In this document: positions 1 through 10,828 of the stretch, piece after piece
Layout: each line of letters starts with the position of its first letter
How positions within the stretch are numbered: the first letter of the stretch is position 1
Assembly (NCBI RefSeq): GCF_002192415.1
Contig: NZ_CP021780.1
Span: forward strand, 4,278,001 to 4,342,000
DNA: 64,000 nucleotides
Source: Paenibacillus donghaensis
GTDB taxonomy: Bacteria; Bacillota; Bacilli; Paenibacillales; Paenibacillaceae
Direction: 5' to 3'
Notes under the pieces: generated by a model
Seen by the model: the letters and a program-made list of their open reading frames with translations, nothing else
What the model was told of the DNA's origin: nothing
Databases searched by the model: none
Made by a program: the position numbers and the translations under genes

Positions 1-31
1 GTCCCGGCAGCCATCAAACGGCTGCCGGGAC
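1..31. terminator. Strong hairpin, probable transcription terminator
   Basis: A perfect 12-bp inverted repeat (GTCCCGGCAGCC / GGCTGCCGGGAC) with a 7-nt loop lies downstream of the minus-strand gene ending at 93. A T tract for the minus strand would fall before position 1 and cannot be seen, so the terminator call rests on the stem and its position. Confidence 0.6.
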
Positions 32-92
32 TTCTTGTAATCACACGGACTACATGATCCATGCGGATCACTTAGCCATATCTATGGGTAGC

Positions 93-359
93 TTAAGCTG
101 TTTCCAGTACAGGCAACAGGATTTCAAATACCTTGCCGTGCTGAAGAATGGTCAGGCCGCGGGCTTTGTCTCTCATCACAACAACCTCAGGCTTTACGGA
201 CATCCGCTCCAGGTAATGCTCAGGTACGTCGCCGGAATGGCTGATCGTGATGCCTTCAACTTCCTGCTCTTCATTCTCTTCCAGCGGGCTGTCCACTACG
301 CGGTCAAAAATATCGGAAAATACTTCAAAATTATTGGTGTATACAGAAATGCATTTCAT
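93..359 (-). CDS. Conserved small protein of unknown function (88 aa)
   Basis: I do not recognise this protein. It is 88 residues, acidic (a Glu-rich stretch around residues 26-34), soluble, with no signal peptide or membrane segment. It starts 2 nt after the nth stop codon, with a GAGG-like ribosome site inside the nth end, so it is probably translationally coupled and co-transcribed with nth. The hairpin at 1-31 follows it. The ATG start, compact operon position and sensible composition argue for a real gene. Function is unknown. Confidence 0.7.
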   Translation of the reverse strand: MKCISVYTNNFEVFSDIFDRVVDSPLEENEEQEVEGITISHSGDVPEHYLERMSVKPEVVVMRDKARGLTILQHGKVFEILLPVLETA

Positions 360-361
360 CT

Positions 362-1072
362 CTATCCCATCCTCTTCTTCATCTCTAAGTCTTTAACTGC
401 CGGCTGCTTGTTCTTAGTTTTGCTGACTACAGCCGTTTTCATACGTTTCTTGCCTTCCCGGCACACATCGAGCAGCGGACAGACCTGACATTGCGGGTTC
501 TGCGCCTTGCAGTGGTACCTTCCAAAGAAAATCAGCCGGTGATGCGTCAGCGTCCATTCGTCTCGCGGGACCGCCTTCATCAGCTTCTTCTCCACCTCCA
601 GCACCGAATCCTTCCAGCCAGCCAGGGCCAAACGTTTGGATACCCTTTCCACATGGGTATCCACAGCGATGGCCGGCACGCCAAAAGCATTCGAAACCAC
701 GACATTGGCCGTCTTGCGCCCAACACCCGGCAAGGTTACCAGATGATCATGAGCCTGTGGAATTTCGCCGCCGTACTGTTCAATCAGAATGGCGCAGAGG
801 CTCTGAATATGCTTGGCCTTGTTGCGGTACAAGCCGATTCGGCGGATATCTCCCTCCAGCTCCTCTGCCGGAACTGACACATAATCAAGCGGCGTTTTGT
901 ACTTCTGGAACAGGTCTACAGTAACCTTATTGACGGTCGCATCTGTGCATTGGGCAGACAGCAACACCGCGATAGTCAGTTCAAAAGCGTTGCTGTGATT
1001 CAGCTCGCAATGTGCGTCCGGGAACAAGTCACCGATGGTATCCAGAATGTGGCGGACTTGTGATGCATTCAT
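362..1072 (-). CDS. nth: Endonuclease III (DNA glycosylase/AP lyase)
   Basis: Nth removes oxidised pyrimidines and cleaves the abasic site in base excision repair. The 236-aa protein has the helix-hairpin-helix with the catalytic lysine (LPGVGRKTANVV), the catalytic aspartate in VDTHVERVSKRL, and the C-terminal [4Fe-4S] motif C-X6-C-X2-C-X5-C (CKAQNPQCQVCPLLDVC). The ATG is preceded by AGAGGGGG. In B. subtilis nth directly follows dnaD; here dnaD is near 34 kb, so the pair has been separated. An 88-aa gene follows 2 nt downstream. Confidence 0.97.
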   Translation of the reverse strand: MNASQVRHILDTIGDLFPDAHCELNHSNAFELTIAVLLSAQCTDATVNKVTVDLFQKYKTPLDYVSVPAEELEGDIRRIGLYRNKAKHIQSLCAILIEQYGGEIPQAHDHLVTLPGVGRKTANVVVSNAFGVPAIAVDTHVERVSKRLALAGWKDSVLEVEKKLMKAVPRDEWTLTHHRLIFFGRYHCKAQNPQCQVCPLLDVCREGKKRMKTAVVSKTKNKQPAVKDLEMKKRMG

Positions 1073-1212
1073 AAGGTTCCCCCTCTACGGAGCAATAACC
1101 TCCGGTACAATCGCGAGGCGTCTTCTCTGATGTAAGGAAATATAAGCAAAGTATGTATTGTAACGTATAGTTTCATACATTTCAAGCAGATACATGACTG
1201 GCTGTATATTTC

Positions 1213-1252
1213 AAAAAAAACGTCTTGAAGCAGGAAACCCTGATTCAAGACG
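1213..1252 (-). terminator. Rho-independent terminator of the SLH protein gene
   Basis: On the minus strand CGTCTTGAAtCAGG, a short loop, then CCTGcTTCAAGACG is followed directly by eight Ts. It lies 30 nt past the stop of the SLH protein gene. Confidence 0.92.
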
Positions 1253-1281
1253 GTGATTCTCACGGAATTCCACCATTAAGC

Positions 1282-4221
<2,940 letters not shown>

Positions 4222-4254
4222 TAGGTTGTTCCCCTTTCTATATCCCAAAAAAAG

Positions 4255-4923
4255 TTATTGGTTGCTGCCCTTTGTAAATGGATGCTCCAGATCGACATGG
4301 CCCATCAGACTCTCAATCTGCTCGCCATCTACCAGCACTTCGAGGCTCTTGACCTCCGGAAACTGGAAATAGGTCTGGGTCAATGCGCTGATTGCATAAG
4401 CTTCCCCGCCCGCTCCGAGTTGAGCTTCCACCGGTTTGTGGATATCAATCAATACCTGACCGTCGGCAAATTTCAGCGACAACAGCTCAATTTTTTCCCA
4501 CAGCGGTACCAAATCCTTGTTCTCGCTGGTCTGCAGCGCCTTGAAGGCTTCGGTATATTTCTCTGTGTCGTCCGCGAAGCTGATTTCAGCCTTGGCAGGC
4601 ACAAGCTCCATAATCTGTGAATCTGTGTAATACACATCAATGCTCTGGCTCTGCTTCTCGGCCGCTGCAGGTGACGTTTCCGGAGCCGGACTGGCGGTTT
4701 CCGCTGGTGCCGGTGTCTGTGTCGGTGCCGGGGTGCTTTCTGCATCGTTTGAAGCTTCCGGGGCAGTATTGCTGTTGTTCTCGTCGGCACCGCTGGCTAC
4801 AGCCGGTGTAGCCAGGTTCGCTCCGTTATTCGGAGCCGCTGCCGGTTTATCCCCACAGCCGGCGATTACCGCCATCAATAGAATCGCTATACCTGCTGTA
4901 CTTAGTTTAGGTCTGATCATCAT
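4255..4923 (-). CDS. GerMN-domain lipoprotein
   Basis: A 222-aa lipoprotein. The N-terminus MMIRPKLSTAGIAILLMAV is followed by the lipobox IAGC, so it should be anchored outside the membrane at Cys23. A long Ala/Pro/Thr-rich linker (about residues 25-95) leads to a GerMN domain (about 95-220: sigmoidal IMELVPAKAEISF, then LLSLKFADGQVLIDI and SLEVLVDGEQIESL). GerMN domains occur in the spore protein GerM and other cell-envelope proteins. AAAGGAGG precedes the ATG. It sits downstream of two cell-wall amidases and 34 nt before the SLH gene, which suggests an envelope role. The exact function is unknown. Confidence 0.85.
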   Translation of the reverse strand: MMIRPKLSTAGIAILLMAVIAGCGDKPAAAPNNGANLATPAVASGADENNSNTAPEASNDAESTPAPTQTPAPAETASPAPETSPAAAEKQSQSIDVYYTDSQIMELVPAKAEISFADDTEKYTEAFKALQTSENKDLVPLWEKIELLSLKFADGQVLIDIHKPVEAQLGAGGEAYAISALTQTYFQFPEVKSLEVLVDGEQIESLMGHVDLEHPFTKGSNQ

Positions 4924-4947
4924 TCCGCCTCCTTTAGATGAATACAG

Positions 4948-5017
4948 GCAGACAGCTACTGCAAAGCGGCTTAGCCCTGGTTGAAGGGCGCAAGCTGACT
5001 TTGCAGCATATGTCTGC
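4948..5017. repeat. 70-bp imperfect hairpin between amidase and GerMN genes
   Basis: The gap carries nested complementary arms: GCAGACA/TGTCTGC outermost, then CTGCAAAG/CTTTGCAG, then AGCC..CCT / AGGG..GCT near a short loop. There is no T tract directly after it on the minus strand, so it may be a processing or mRNA-stability element, or a weak terminator. Confidence 0.6.
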
Positions 5018-5029
5018 CGCGTACAACAT

Positions 5030-6451
5030 TTATTTCAGTCCGAGATATTCTTTGATTCCTTTGACCATGGAGGCCGCAACCTTGTTCTGCAGCTCTTCTG
5101 TAAACAGCAGCGCCTCATCCTTCTTGTTGCTGAGGTAGCCGATCTCAAGCAGCACCGCAGGCATTTTGGTCTCCCGGATCACATGGAAATTGCCGTAGCG
5201 CACTCCACGGTCGCTGAGTCCGGTTGCCTGAACGAGATATTTGTGCATCACAGCAGCAAATGCCTTGCTCGACTCCCTCTGGTAATAGGTTTCCGTGCCG
5301 CTGGCCGCTGTGGACCCGCTGTTGGAGTGAACAGAAATGAACAGGTCTGCTTGGAGATTATTCGCAATTGCTGCCCGCTCCTTCAGCTCCAGGAAGGTAT
5401 CATCACTGCGGGTCAGCACCACATCAATATTGTTCTCTTGCTTCAGCAGCGCTGCCGCTTTAAGGACGATGGCCAGATTTACATTCTTCTCGTATTTGCC
5501 CGTTACACCCACTGCGCCTGAATCCTTGGCTCCGTGCCCGGCATCCAGCACTACCTGCTTGCGTCCGCTGTTTCCAGGTTGGGTAGTTGTATCCGCAGGA
5601 TTCGCAGCATTTAGGTCAATGACGATCAGCCTGGAGCTGTCATCACCGGAAATATTCACATTATAATTCTTCGCTGAATTTAGGTCGATCACAAAACGAA
5701 CAGTATACGGGCTGGTATTGTAAAGGGAATACCTCACTCCCGATACATCCGGATGACCTGTCACCGCCAGACTGCCGTTCAGATCAGGACTCAATAGCTG
5801 TCCTGTGCCGAACAGGTCCGAGAAGGTGGTATTGGGCAGATCGATTACGATCCGGTTCGGACCCGTAATCTTCGATACTGCGGGATCTGTGTTGCCGCTG
5901 ATGGCAATGCTCAAGCGGTTCTCATTAAAGCTGAGGCCGTTGACCAACGCCAGATTGCTGGTGGTCTCCTCCGAAGGTGTAGCTTCTCCTGTACCTGCTC
6001 CGCCGTTATCTGCGGGTATTTCCGGGGTAATAAGGTCTACGATCTTAGCCGTATTGTCCCAATTGACCGTAAGGCCAAACTGCTCACCGATGAAGCGGAT
6101 CGGCACCAGTGTCGTATCCGTGCGAAGCACTGGAGCTTCGGTCAGAATTAAAGTCTTGTCGTCTACCGATGCTGCCGTCTGATTGACTGCGAGTCTGACA
6201 ATTTTGCCCTCTTGCTCAATAGTAATGGTCTTGCTCTGCTGGTTCCAGCCCACCTTATAACCCAGATTCTCGGCTATCATCCTGAGAGGGACCATAACAG
6301 TGCCATTTACATTCTCTACCTGGGTGTTCTGCCCTGCCTTTAGTTCCTTGCCGTCCAGAACAATCTTGCTGTTCACGGCAGCGGCATGTCCTGTTTGCGG
6401 AATAAACCATACAAACAGCAGCACCAACAGCATACAACCTAATTTCTTCAT
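5030..6451 (-). CDS. N-acetylmuramoyl-L-alanine amidase with copper-amine-oxidase-like and AMIN domains
   Basis: Exported cell-wall hydrolase (473 aa) that cuts the bond between N-acetylmuramic acid and L-alanine of peptidoglycan. Domain order: signal peptide (1-23), copper-amine-oxidase N-terminal-like domain (about 28-140, MVPLRMIAENLG and LVPIRFIGEQFGL), AMIN domain (about 165-275), and zinc amidase_3 domain (about 298-470). The last has metal and catalytic motifs DAGHGAKDSGAVG, YEKNVN, ISVHSNSG and LLEIGYLSN. AGGTGAAGG lies directly before the ATG. A close paralogue is just upstream, suggesting tandem duplication. An ECF-like promoter lies about 80 nt upstream. Confidence 0.95.
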   Translation of the reverse strand: MKKLGCMLLVLLFVWFIPQTGHAAAVNSKIVLDGKELKAGQNTQVENVNGTVMVPLRMIAENLGYKVGWNQQSKTITIEQEGKIVRLAVNQTAASVDDKTLILTEAPVLRTDTTLVPIRFIGEQFGLTVNWDNTAKIVDLITPEIPADNGGAGTGEATPSEETTSNLALVNGLSFNENRLSIAISGNTDPAVSKITGPNRIVIDLPNTTFSDLFGTGQLLSPDLNGSLAVTGHPDVSGVRYSLYNTSPYTVRFVIDLNSAKNYNVNISGDDSSRLIVIDLNAANPADTTTQPGNSGRKQVVLDAGHGAKDSGAVGVTGKYEKNVNLAIVLKAAALLKQENNIDVVLTRSDDTFLELKERAAIANNLQADLFISVHSNSGSTAASGTETYYQRESSKAFAAVMHKYLVQATGLSDRGVRYGNFHVIRETKMPAVLLEIGYLSNKKDEALLFTEELQNKVAASMVKGIKEYLGLK

Positions 6452-6530
6452 CCTTCACCTCTAAGAATCTAGTATTCCGCCCGAGAACGGCGTTCATGAT
6501 GCGTAGCCTGACAACCTTCGACCTCTATTA

Positions 6531-6553
6531 GACGCCTGTAATCCTTAAAAGTT
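6531..6553 (-). promoter_or_regulatory. ECF-sigma-type promoter for the amidase gene
   Basis: On the minus strand GCAAC, followed by TTTT, is separated from CGTCTAATA so that AAC and CGTC are exactly 16 nt apart. AAC-N16-CGTC is the hallmark of extracytoplasmic-function sigma promoters of the Bacillus SigW/SigX/SigV type. It lies about 80 nt before the amidase start, in a 158-nt gap. Which sigma factor acts here cannot be told from this window. Confidence 0.65.
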
Positions 6554-6609
6554 GCGAATATATTCCATAGATTAACCCGAAAGAGTTACCGAATTATTCT
6601 TCCTGCCTG

Positions 6610-8241
6610 CTATAAACCGAGATACTCCTTGATTCCTGCTGCGATTTCTCCAGCCAGCCTGTCCTGCAGAGCTTCGCTGTACAACAAGACGTCATCGCTG
6701 GTATTGGTCAAATATCCTGCCTCCAGCAGCACCGCAGGCATACTCGTTTCCCTTGTCACATGCAGGCTTTTGCTGCGTATTCCGTTATCCTTAAGTCCGG
6801 TTCCCGCCACCAGATGCTTATGCATAATCCGTGCCAGCGGCAGACTGTCACTGCGGGAATAGTAGGTCTCGCTTCCGGTAACCTTGCTCCAATTCTTGAT
6901 CGTAGAAGGCATGGCATTGGCATGCACGGAGACAAACAGACTTGCCTTGGCCGTCTCGGCGATCTTCACACGGTCTGCCAGGCTGAGTGTAATATCCTCT
7001 GAACGGGTATACACCACCTGTACCAGCCCTTCAGCTTCCAGCACAGCTCCCGCCTTGCGGATGACCGCGAAATTAAAGTCCTTTTCCTGCTTCTTGGAGA
7101 CACTGATCGCTCCGGGCTGTGACCCGCCATGACCGGCATCCAGCACAACAACCGGCTTGCCATTCAGAGCCAAGTCTGCCGGGGCTGAGCTTACCGCGTC
7201 TACGTTCAAATCAATGGTTACCAGCCCTGTGGCTGCATCCGTGCTCAGCATATAAGGCTGGTCCGCCAGGGTCTCGATTACAAAGCGTACAGTTGGCGGA
7301 CTGACAGTGAACAGAGCATAACGTATATCAGTGATGCCGGGGTATCCGCTGATATCCAGCTTGCCCTGGTAACCTCCGTTGCTGCCTGCCTGCGGCAGCA
7401 GGCCACTGCCCGTGAAGTCCGCAGCGAAGTTCGCTCCAGGGAAATCCACAACAATCCGGTCAGGACCCGTGATCTTCGTGACGACTGGTGTCACACCGCC
7501 CGAAGCGGCAATGATCAGCTGGTTCTCCGCGAAGATGGCACCTTTGACCAGCGGCGCTTCCACAGCGGTGTTGCCGTCCTGCGGCAGCGGGCTGGCTGAA
7601 GATCCCGGCAGGTATTCGATTGGAGCCGGCGTCTGTGTTGCCGTTCCGTTGACCGGCACCTGACTGGCAGTTGCGCCCGGAGTAGGCGACGGGACAGCGC
7701 TTGGCTGCGGCGTATTCACAGCCAGCTCCGGCGCGCTGGTTCCTGCCGTAGTGCCAAGGCTGCCCGCTTCGGTAACGCTCTCATTCACCGCTGCGCCACT
7801 GCCCGTCAGATACACGGTTTTGTCCTTGTTGTCCCAGCCCACCTTCAGCCCAAATTGCTCCCCGATGAAGCGGATCGGCACAAGTACCGTGCCTCCTGAC
7901 TGTTTCGGGGCGGCGTTAAGGTCCAGACTCACACCGCCTGACGTGGCCTGCTTGCTGCCTACAGCCAGCGCTACACTTTTGCCTGCCTGCTGTACGGTAA
8001 CAACACGCGACTTCTGCTCCCACAGCACCTCAAAGCCCAGATTCTCCACCACAACGCGGATTGGAATCATTACGCTCCCGTCCACATTCTCCAGAACAAT
8101 TCCACTGGGCAGCGGCAGCTCCCGGTTGTCCATAATGATCTTGCCCGGTCCTGCTGCGGCAGCAGCTTCACGGCCAGTGAAGGAAAGCAATAACAGCGGT
8201 AGTAATAATAGCAGCAATACCCTGTAGCTGGTTCTTCTCAT
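6610..8241 (-). CDS. N-acetylmuramoyl-L-alanine amidase (second paralogue)
   Basis: A second exported cell-wall amidase, about 543 aa from the ATG at 8239-8241, chosen because AGAAGGAGAG lies just upstream; the longer frame to 8304 has no such site. It has the same plan as its downstream neighbour: signal peptide (MRRTSYRVLLLLLLPLLLL), copper-amine-oxidase-like domain (MIPIRVVVENLGF, LVPIRFIGEQFGL), a Thr/Pro/Ser-rich linker of about 70 residues absent from the neighbour, AMIN domain, and amidase_3 with DAGHGGSQPGA, EKDFN, VSVHANA and LLEAGYLTN. The leuCD terminator lies between its start and leuD. Confidence 0.94.
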   Translation of the reverse strand: MRRTSYRVLLLLLLPLLLLSFTGREAAAAAGPGKIIMDNRELPLPSGIVLENVDGSVMIPIRVVVENLGFEVLWEQKSRVVTVQQAGKSVALAVGSKQATSGGVSLDLNAAPKQSGGTVLVPIRFIGEQFGLKVGWDNKDKTVYLTGSGAAVNESVTEAGSLGTTAGTSAPELAVNTPQPSAVPSPTPGATASQVPVNGTATQTPAPIEYLPGSSASPLPQDGNTAVEAPLVKGAIFAENQLIIAASGGVTPVVTKITGPDRIVVDFPGANFAADFTGSGLLPQAGSNGGYQGKLDISGYPGITDIRYALFTVSPPTVRFVIETLADQPYMLSTDAATGLVTIDLNVDAVSSAPADLALNGKPVVVLDAGHGGSQPGAISVSKKQEKDFNFAVIRKAGAVLEAEGLVQVVYTRSEDITLSLADRVKIAETAKASLFVSVHANAMPSTIKNWSKVTGSETYYSRSDSLPLARIMHKHLVAGTGLKDNGIRSKSLHVTRETSMPAVLLEAGYLTNTSDDVLLYSEALQDRLAGEIAAGIKEYLGL

Positions 8242-8342
8242 TCTTTTCTCTCCTTCTGCTAATTGTGGACACATAGAGTTGCCGGACACGACACCATTCT
8301 CCAAACTTTTCCTCTCCGAATATGAATATACTGATTATAGCA

Positions 8343-8381
8343 AAAAAACTTCTATTTCCGACAGCCGGAAATAGAAGTTTT
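8343..8381 (-). terminator. Rho-independent terminator after leuD
   Basis: On the minus strand AAAACTTCTATTTCCG, a 5-nt loop and its complement are followed by TTTTTTT. It lies 47 nt downstream of the leuD stop and closes the leuCD operon. The stem has A tracts on the other side and could also work in the plus direction. Confidence 0.93.
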
Positions 8382-8427
8382 GTGTAAAATTTGTAAAACC
8401 TTCTGCTAGACTTCCCGGCCCAGCAGT

Positions 8428-9030
8428 TTAGGAGAACAGCTTGGCTGCATGAAGTTCCTCATAAGCTGTAATCTCGTCCGCATGCTGAAGCGTCAAGCCG
8501 ATATCATCCAGCCCCTGCAGCAGAAACTGGCGGCGGTGCTCATCCAGCTCAAAGGTAATCTCCAAGCCGTAATTGTCGTTCAGCTTGTTATTCTCAAGGT
8601 CAACGGTCAGCTGATATCCATCATGCTCTGCGGTGCGTTTAAACAGCTCATCCACCTGGCTCTCGGACAACTTGATCGGCAGAATCCCATTCTTGAAGCA
8701 GTTATTATAGAAGATATCTGCGTAAGAAGGCGAGATGACGACCTTGAAGCCGTAGTCCAGAATGGCCCAAGGTGCATGCTCCCGGGAGGAGCCGCAGCCG
8801 AAGTTGGCCCGTGAGATCAGCACTGAAGCCCCCTGGTAACGCGGCTTGTTCATCTCGAAAGTTGGATTGTCCTGACCTGCCTCATCAAAACGCCATTCAT
8901 AAAAAAGAAATTGGCCAAACCCGGTACGTTCGATCCGTTTCAGAAACTGCTTTGGTATAATCGCATCCGTATCTACATTAACCCGGTCTACCGGGGCTAC
9001 GATTCCTGTTAACTTTGTAAATGCATCCAT
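8428..9030 (-). CDS. leuD: 3-isopropylmalate dehydratase small subunit
   Basis: Small (swivelling) subunit of isopropylmalate isomerase in leucine synthesis; it works as a LeuC-LeuD heterodimer. At 200 aa it has the family's usual length. Motifs include [19 protein letters not shown] at the start and the substrate-specificity/phosphate region [14 protein letters not shown]. It begins 27 nt after leuC and both share the promoter upstream of leuC. No leuA or leuB lies nearby. Confidence 0.97.
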   Translation of the reverse strand: MDAFTKLTGIVAPVDRVNVDTDAIIPKQFLKRIERTGFGQFLFYEWRFDEAGQDNPTFEMNKPRYQGASVLISRANFGCGSSREHAPWAILDYGFKVVISPSYADIFYNNCFKNGILPIKLSESQVDELFKRTAEHDGYQLTVDLENNKLNDNYGLEITFELDEHRRQFLLQGLDDIGLTLQHADEITAYEELHAAKLFS

Positions 9031-9057
9031 TATATGATCCTCCCGCTTTCTCTTGGT

Positions 9058-10482
9058 CTATACGCTGACAGCTTCGGTCTTGTAATTCCAGTCGCGAATG
9101 TCGGTGAAATGTCCTTCAATCGCAGCCGCTGCCGCCATTGCCGGAGAAACCAGATGGGTGCGTCCGCCGCGTCCCTGGCGTCCTTCAAAGTTGCGGTTCG
9201 AAGTCGAAGCGCAGCGTTGTCCAGGCTGCAGAACATCCGGGTTCATCGCCAGGCACATGCTGCATCCCGCTTCCCGCCATTCGAAACCAGCTTCAGTAAA
9301 GATTCTGTCGAGACCTTCTTTCTCCGCCTGCAGCTTGACCCGGCCGGAGCCTGGTACAACAATCGCAGTCACTTGGGAAGATACCTTGTGTCCTTGGGCT
9401 ACCTGAGCAGCCGCCCGCAGATCCTCAATCCGGCCGTTGGTGCAAGAGCCGATAAACACATAATCAATCGGAATTTCGGAGATCGGCGTGCCTGGAGCCA
9501 GGTCCATATATTCAAGCGCTTTTTCAGCAGCTTTGCGTTCATTCTCGGTAGTGAAATCAGCCGGATTCGGCACGCTGGAGGTAATATCCGCGCCCATGCC
9601 CGGGCTTGTGCCCCAGGTAACCTGCGGAATCAGGGTTTGCACATCAAATTCAAGGGTAGTGTCATATTGTGCACCTTCGTCGCTGACCAGTTGCTTCCAT
9701 CTCTCGACTGCAGCGTCGTAAGCTTCGCCTTGCGGCACATATTCACGTCCACGCAGGTAGTTGAAGGTTGTTTCGTCCGGCGCAATCAGTCCCGCTCTTG
9801 CCCCGCCTTCGATCGACATGTTGCAGACCGTCATGCGCTCTTCCATCGACAGCTCGCGGATCACTTCACCGGTGTATTCAATTACATAACCAGTTGCGAA
9901 ATCCGTGCCGTATTTGGCGATTACGCCCAGGATCAAGTCCTTCGCGGTAACTCCGGGATTGCGTTTGCCGGTGAAACGGATCTCCATCGTCTTGGCCTTG
10001 GACTGCTGCAGACATTGTGTAGCGAGCACATGCTCGACTTCACTGGTACCAATCCCGAACGCCAATGCGCCAAAAGCACCGTGAGTCGAGGTGTGGCTGT
10101 CGCCGCAGACAATTGTTTTGCCTGGATGAGTAAGTCCGATTTCCGGACCCATAACGTGAACGACCCCCTGATCAATGTTGTCCAGATCATACAGCTTCAC
10201 TCCGAAATCGCGGCAGTTCTGCGACAGCGTATCAATCTGCTGCTTGGAGATCGGGTCCTTAATGTTGTAACGGTCGGTAGTCGGCACGTTATGATCCATG
10301 GTTGCGAAAGTAAGCTCCGGACGGCGTACCTTGCGGCCGCTCAGGCGAAGTCCCTCAAAGGCCTGCGGAGAAGTAACCTCATGCACCAGGTGCAGGTCGA
10401 TATACAAAATACTCGGTTTATTGTCCTCTTGATGAATCACGTGATTGTCCCAAATCTTCTCAAACATTGTCTTGTTGCCCAT
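9058..10482 (-). CDS. leuC: 3-isopropylmalate dehydratase large subunit
   Basis: Large [4Fe-4S] subunit of isopropylmalate isomerase, converting 2- to 3-isopropylmalate in leucine synthesis. The 474-aa protein is full length, with the aconitase-family motifs [33 protein letters not shown] (first cluster cysteine) and GCSMCLAMN (the other two). The ATG follows GAGGTGAAACT. First gene of leuCD; the promoter region carries a LysR-type operator-like inverted repeat. Confidence 0.98.
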   Translation of the reverse strand: MGNKTMFEKIWDNHVIHQEDNKPSILYIDLHLVHEVTSPQAFEGLRLSGRKVRRPELTFATMDHNVPTTDRYNIKDPISKQQIDTLSQNCRDFGVKLYDLDNIDQGVVHVMGPEIGLTHPGKTIVCGDSHTSTHGAFGALAFGIGTSEVEHVLATQCLQQSKAKTMEIRFTGKRNPGVTAKDLILGVIAKYGTDFATGYVIEYTGEVIRELSMEERMTVCNMSIEGGARAGLIAPDETTFNYLRGREYVPQGEAYDAAVERWKQLVSDEGAQYDTTLEFDVQTLIPQVTWGTSPGMGADITSSVPNPADFTTENERKAAEKALEYMDLAPGTPISEIPIDYVFIGSCTNGRIEDLRAAAQVAQGHKVSSQVTAIVVPGSGRVKLQAEKEGLDRIFTEAGFEWREAGCSMCLAMNPDVLQPGQRCASTSNRNFEGRQGRGGRTHLVSPAMAAAAAIEGHFTDIRDWNYKTEAVSV

Positions 10483-10547
10483 AGTTTCACCTCATTAGTA
10501 GAATCGTTCATTGGAAGAAAGCGTGGAGTCTCTCTTGTATGGTCTAA

Positions 10548-10601
10548 ATATAACATCGGACTGCTTATAATTCCAAGATATGATATCTATAATGGTGATA
10601 G
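10548..10601 (-). promoter_or_regulatory. leuC promoter with LysR-type operator-like repeats
   Basis: On the minus strand TTGGAA (10571-10576) and TTATAT (10548-10553) are 17 bp apart, a good sigma-A promoter. Just upstream are the perfect palindrome AGATATCATATCT (10576-10588) and the dyad CTATCACCATTATAG (10587-10601), which fits the CTAT-N7-ATAG form of LysR-family boxes. This suggests activation of leuCD by a LysR regulator; which one is not shown. Confidence 0.6.
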
Positions 10602-10767
10602 GCTCAGGCTATAAGTTAGGCGGATGGAACAAAAAAATCCGATGAGAAGCGAATCCTACGTGCTCGGCAAAAAGAAGCCGTCAAAGTCCATCTGTCAGGA
10701 ACTATCGACAGTTGCACTTACAATGACAGCTTTCACCGAAGCATTAGCATTAAATGAATTACTTATT

Positions 10768-10792
10768 AAAAAGGGCGCCATGCTCACCACCC
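10768..10792 (-). terminator. Weak terminator after uidA
   Basis: On the minus strand GGGTG, a 10-nt loop and CGCCC are followed by TTTTT. The stem is short. It lies about 37 nt after the uidA stop. I see nothing else certain in 10602-10828; a small plus-strand frame there lacks a good ribosome site. Confidence 0.45.
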
Positions 10793-10828
10793 TGTTTTTA
10801 CATAAAACGATGTTGATACAAGGCTTAA

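Noticed and set aside
1069..1263. 64-aa minus-strand frame between the SLH gene and nth
   Set aside because: It runs through the SLH terminator hairpin and the nth ribosome site; no ribosome site of its own.
9034..10614. 526-aa plus-strand frame opposite leuC
   Set aside because: Antisense shadow of leuC, whose motifs and length are unambiguous.
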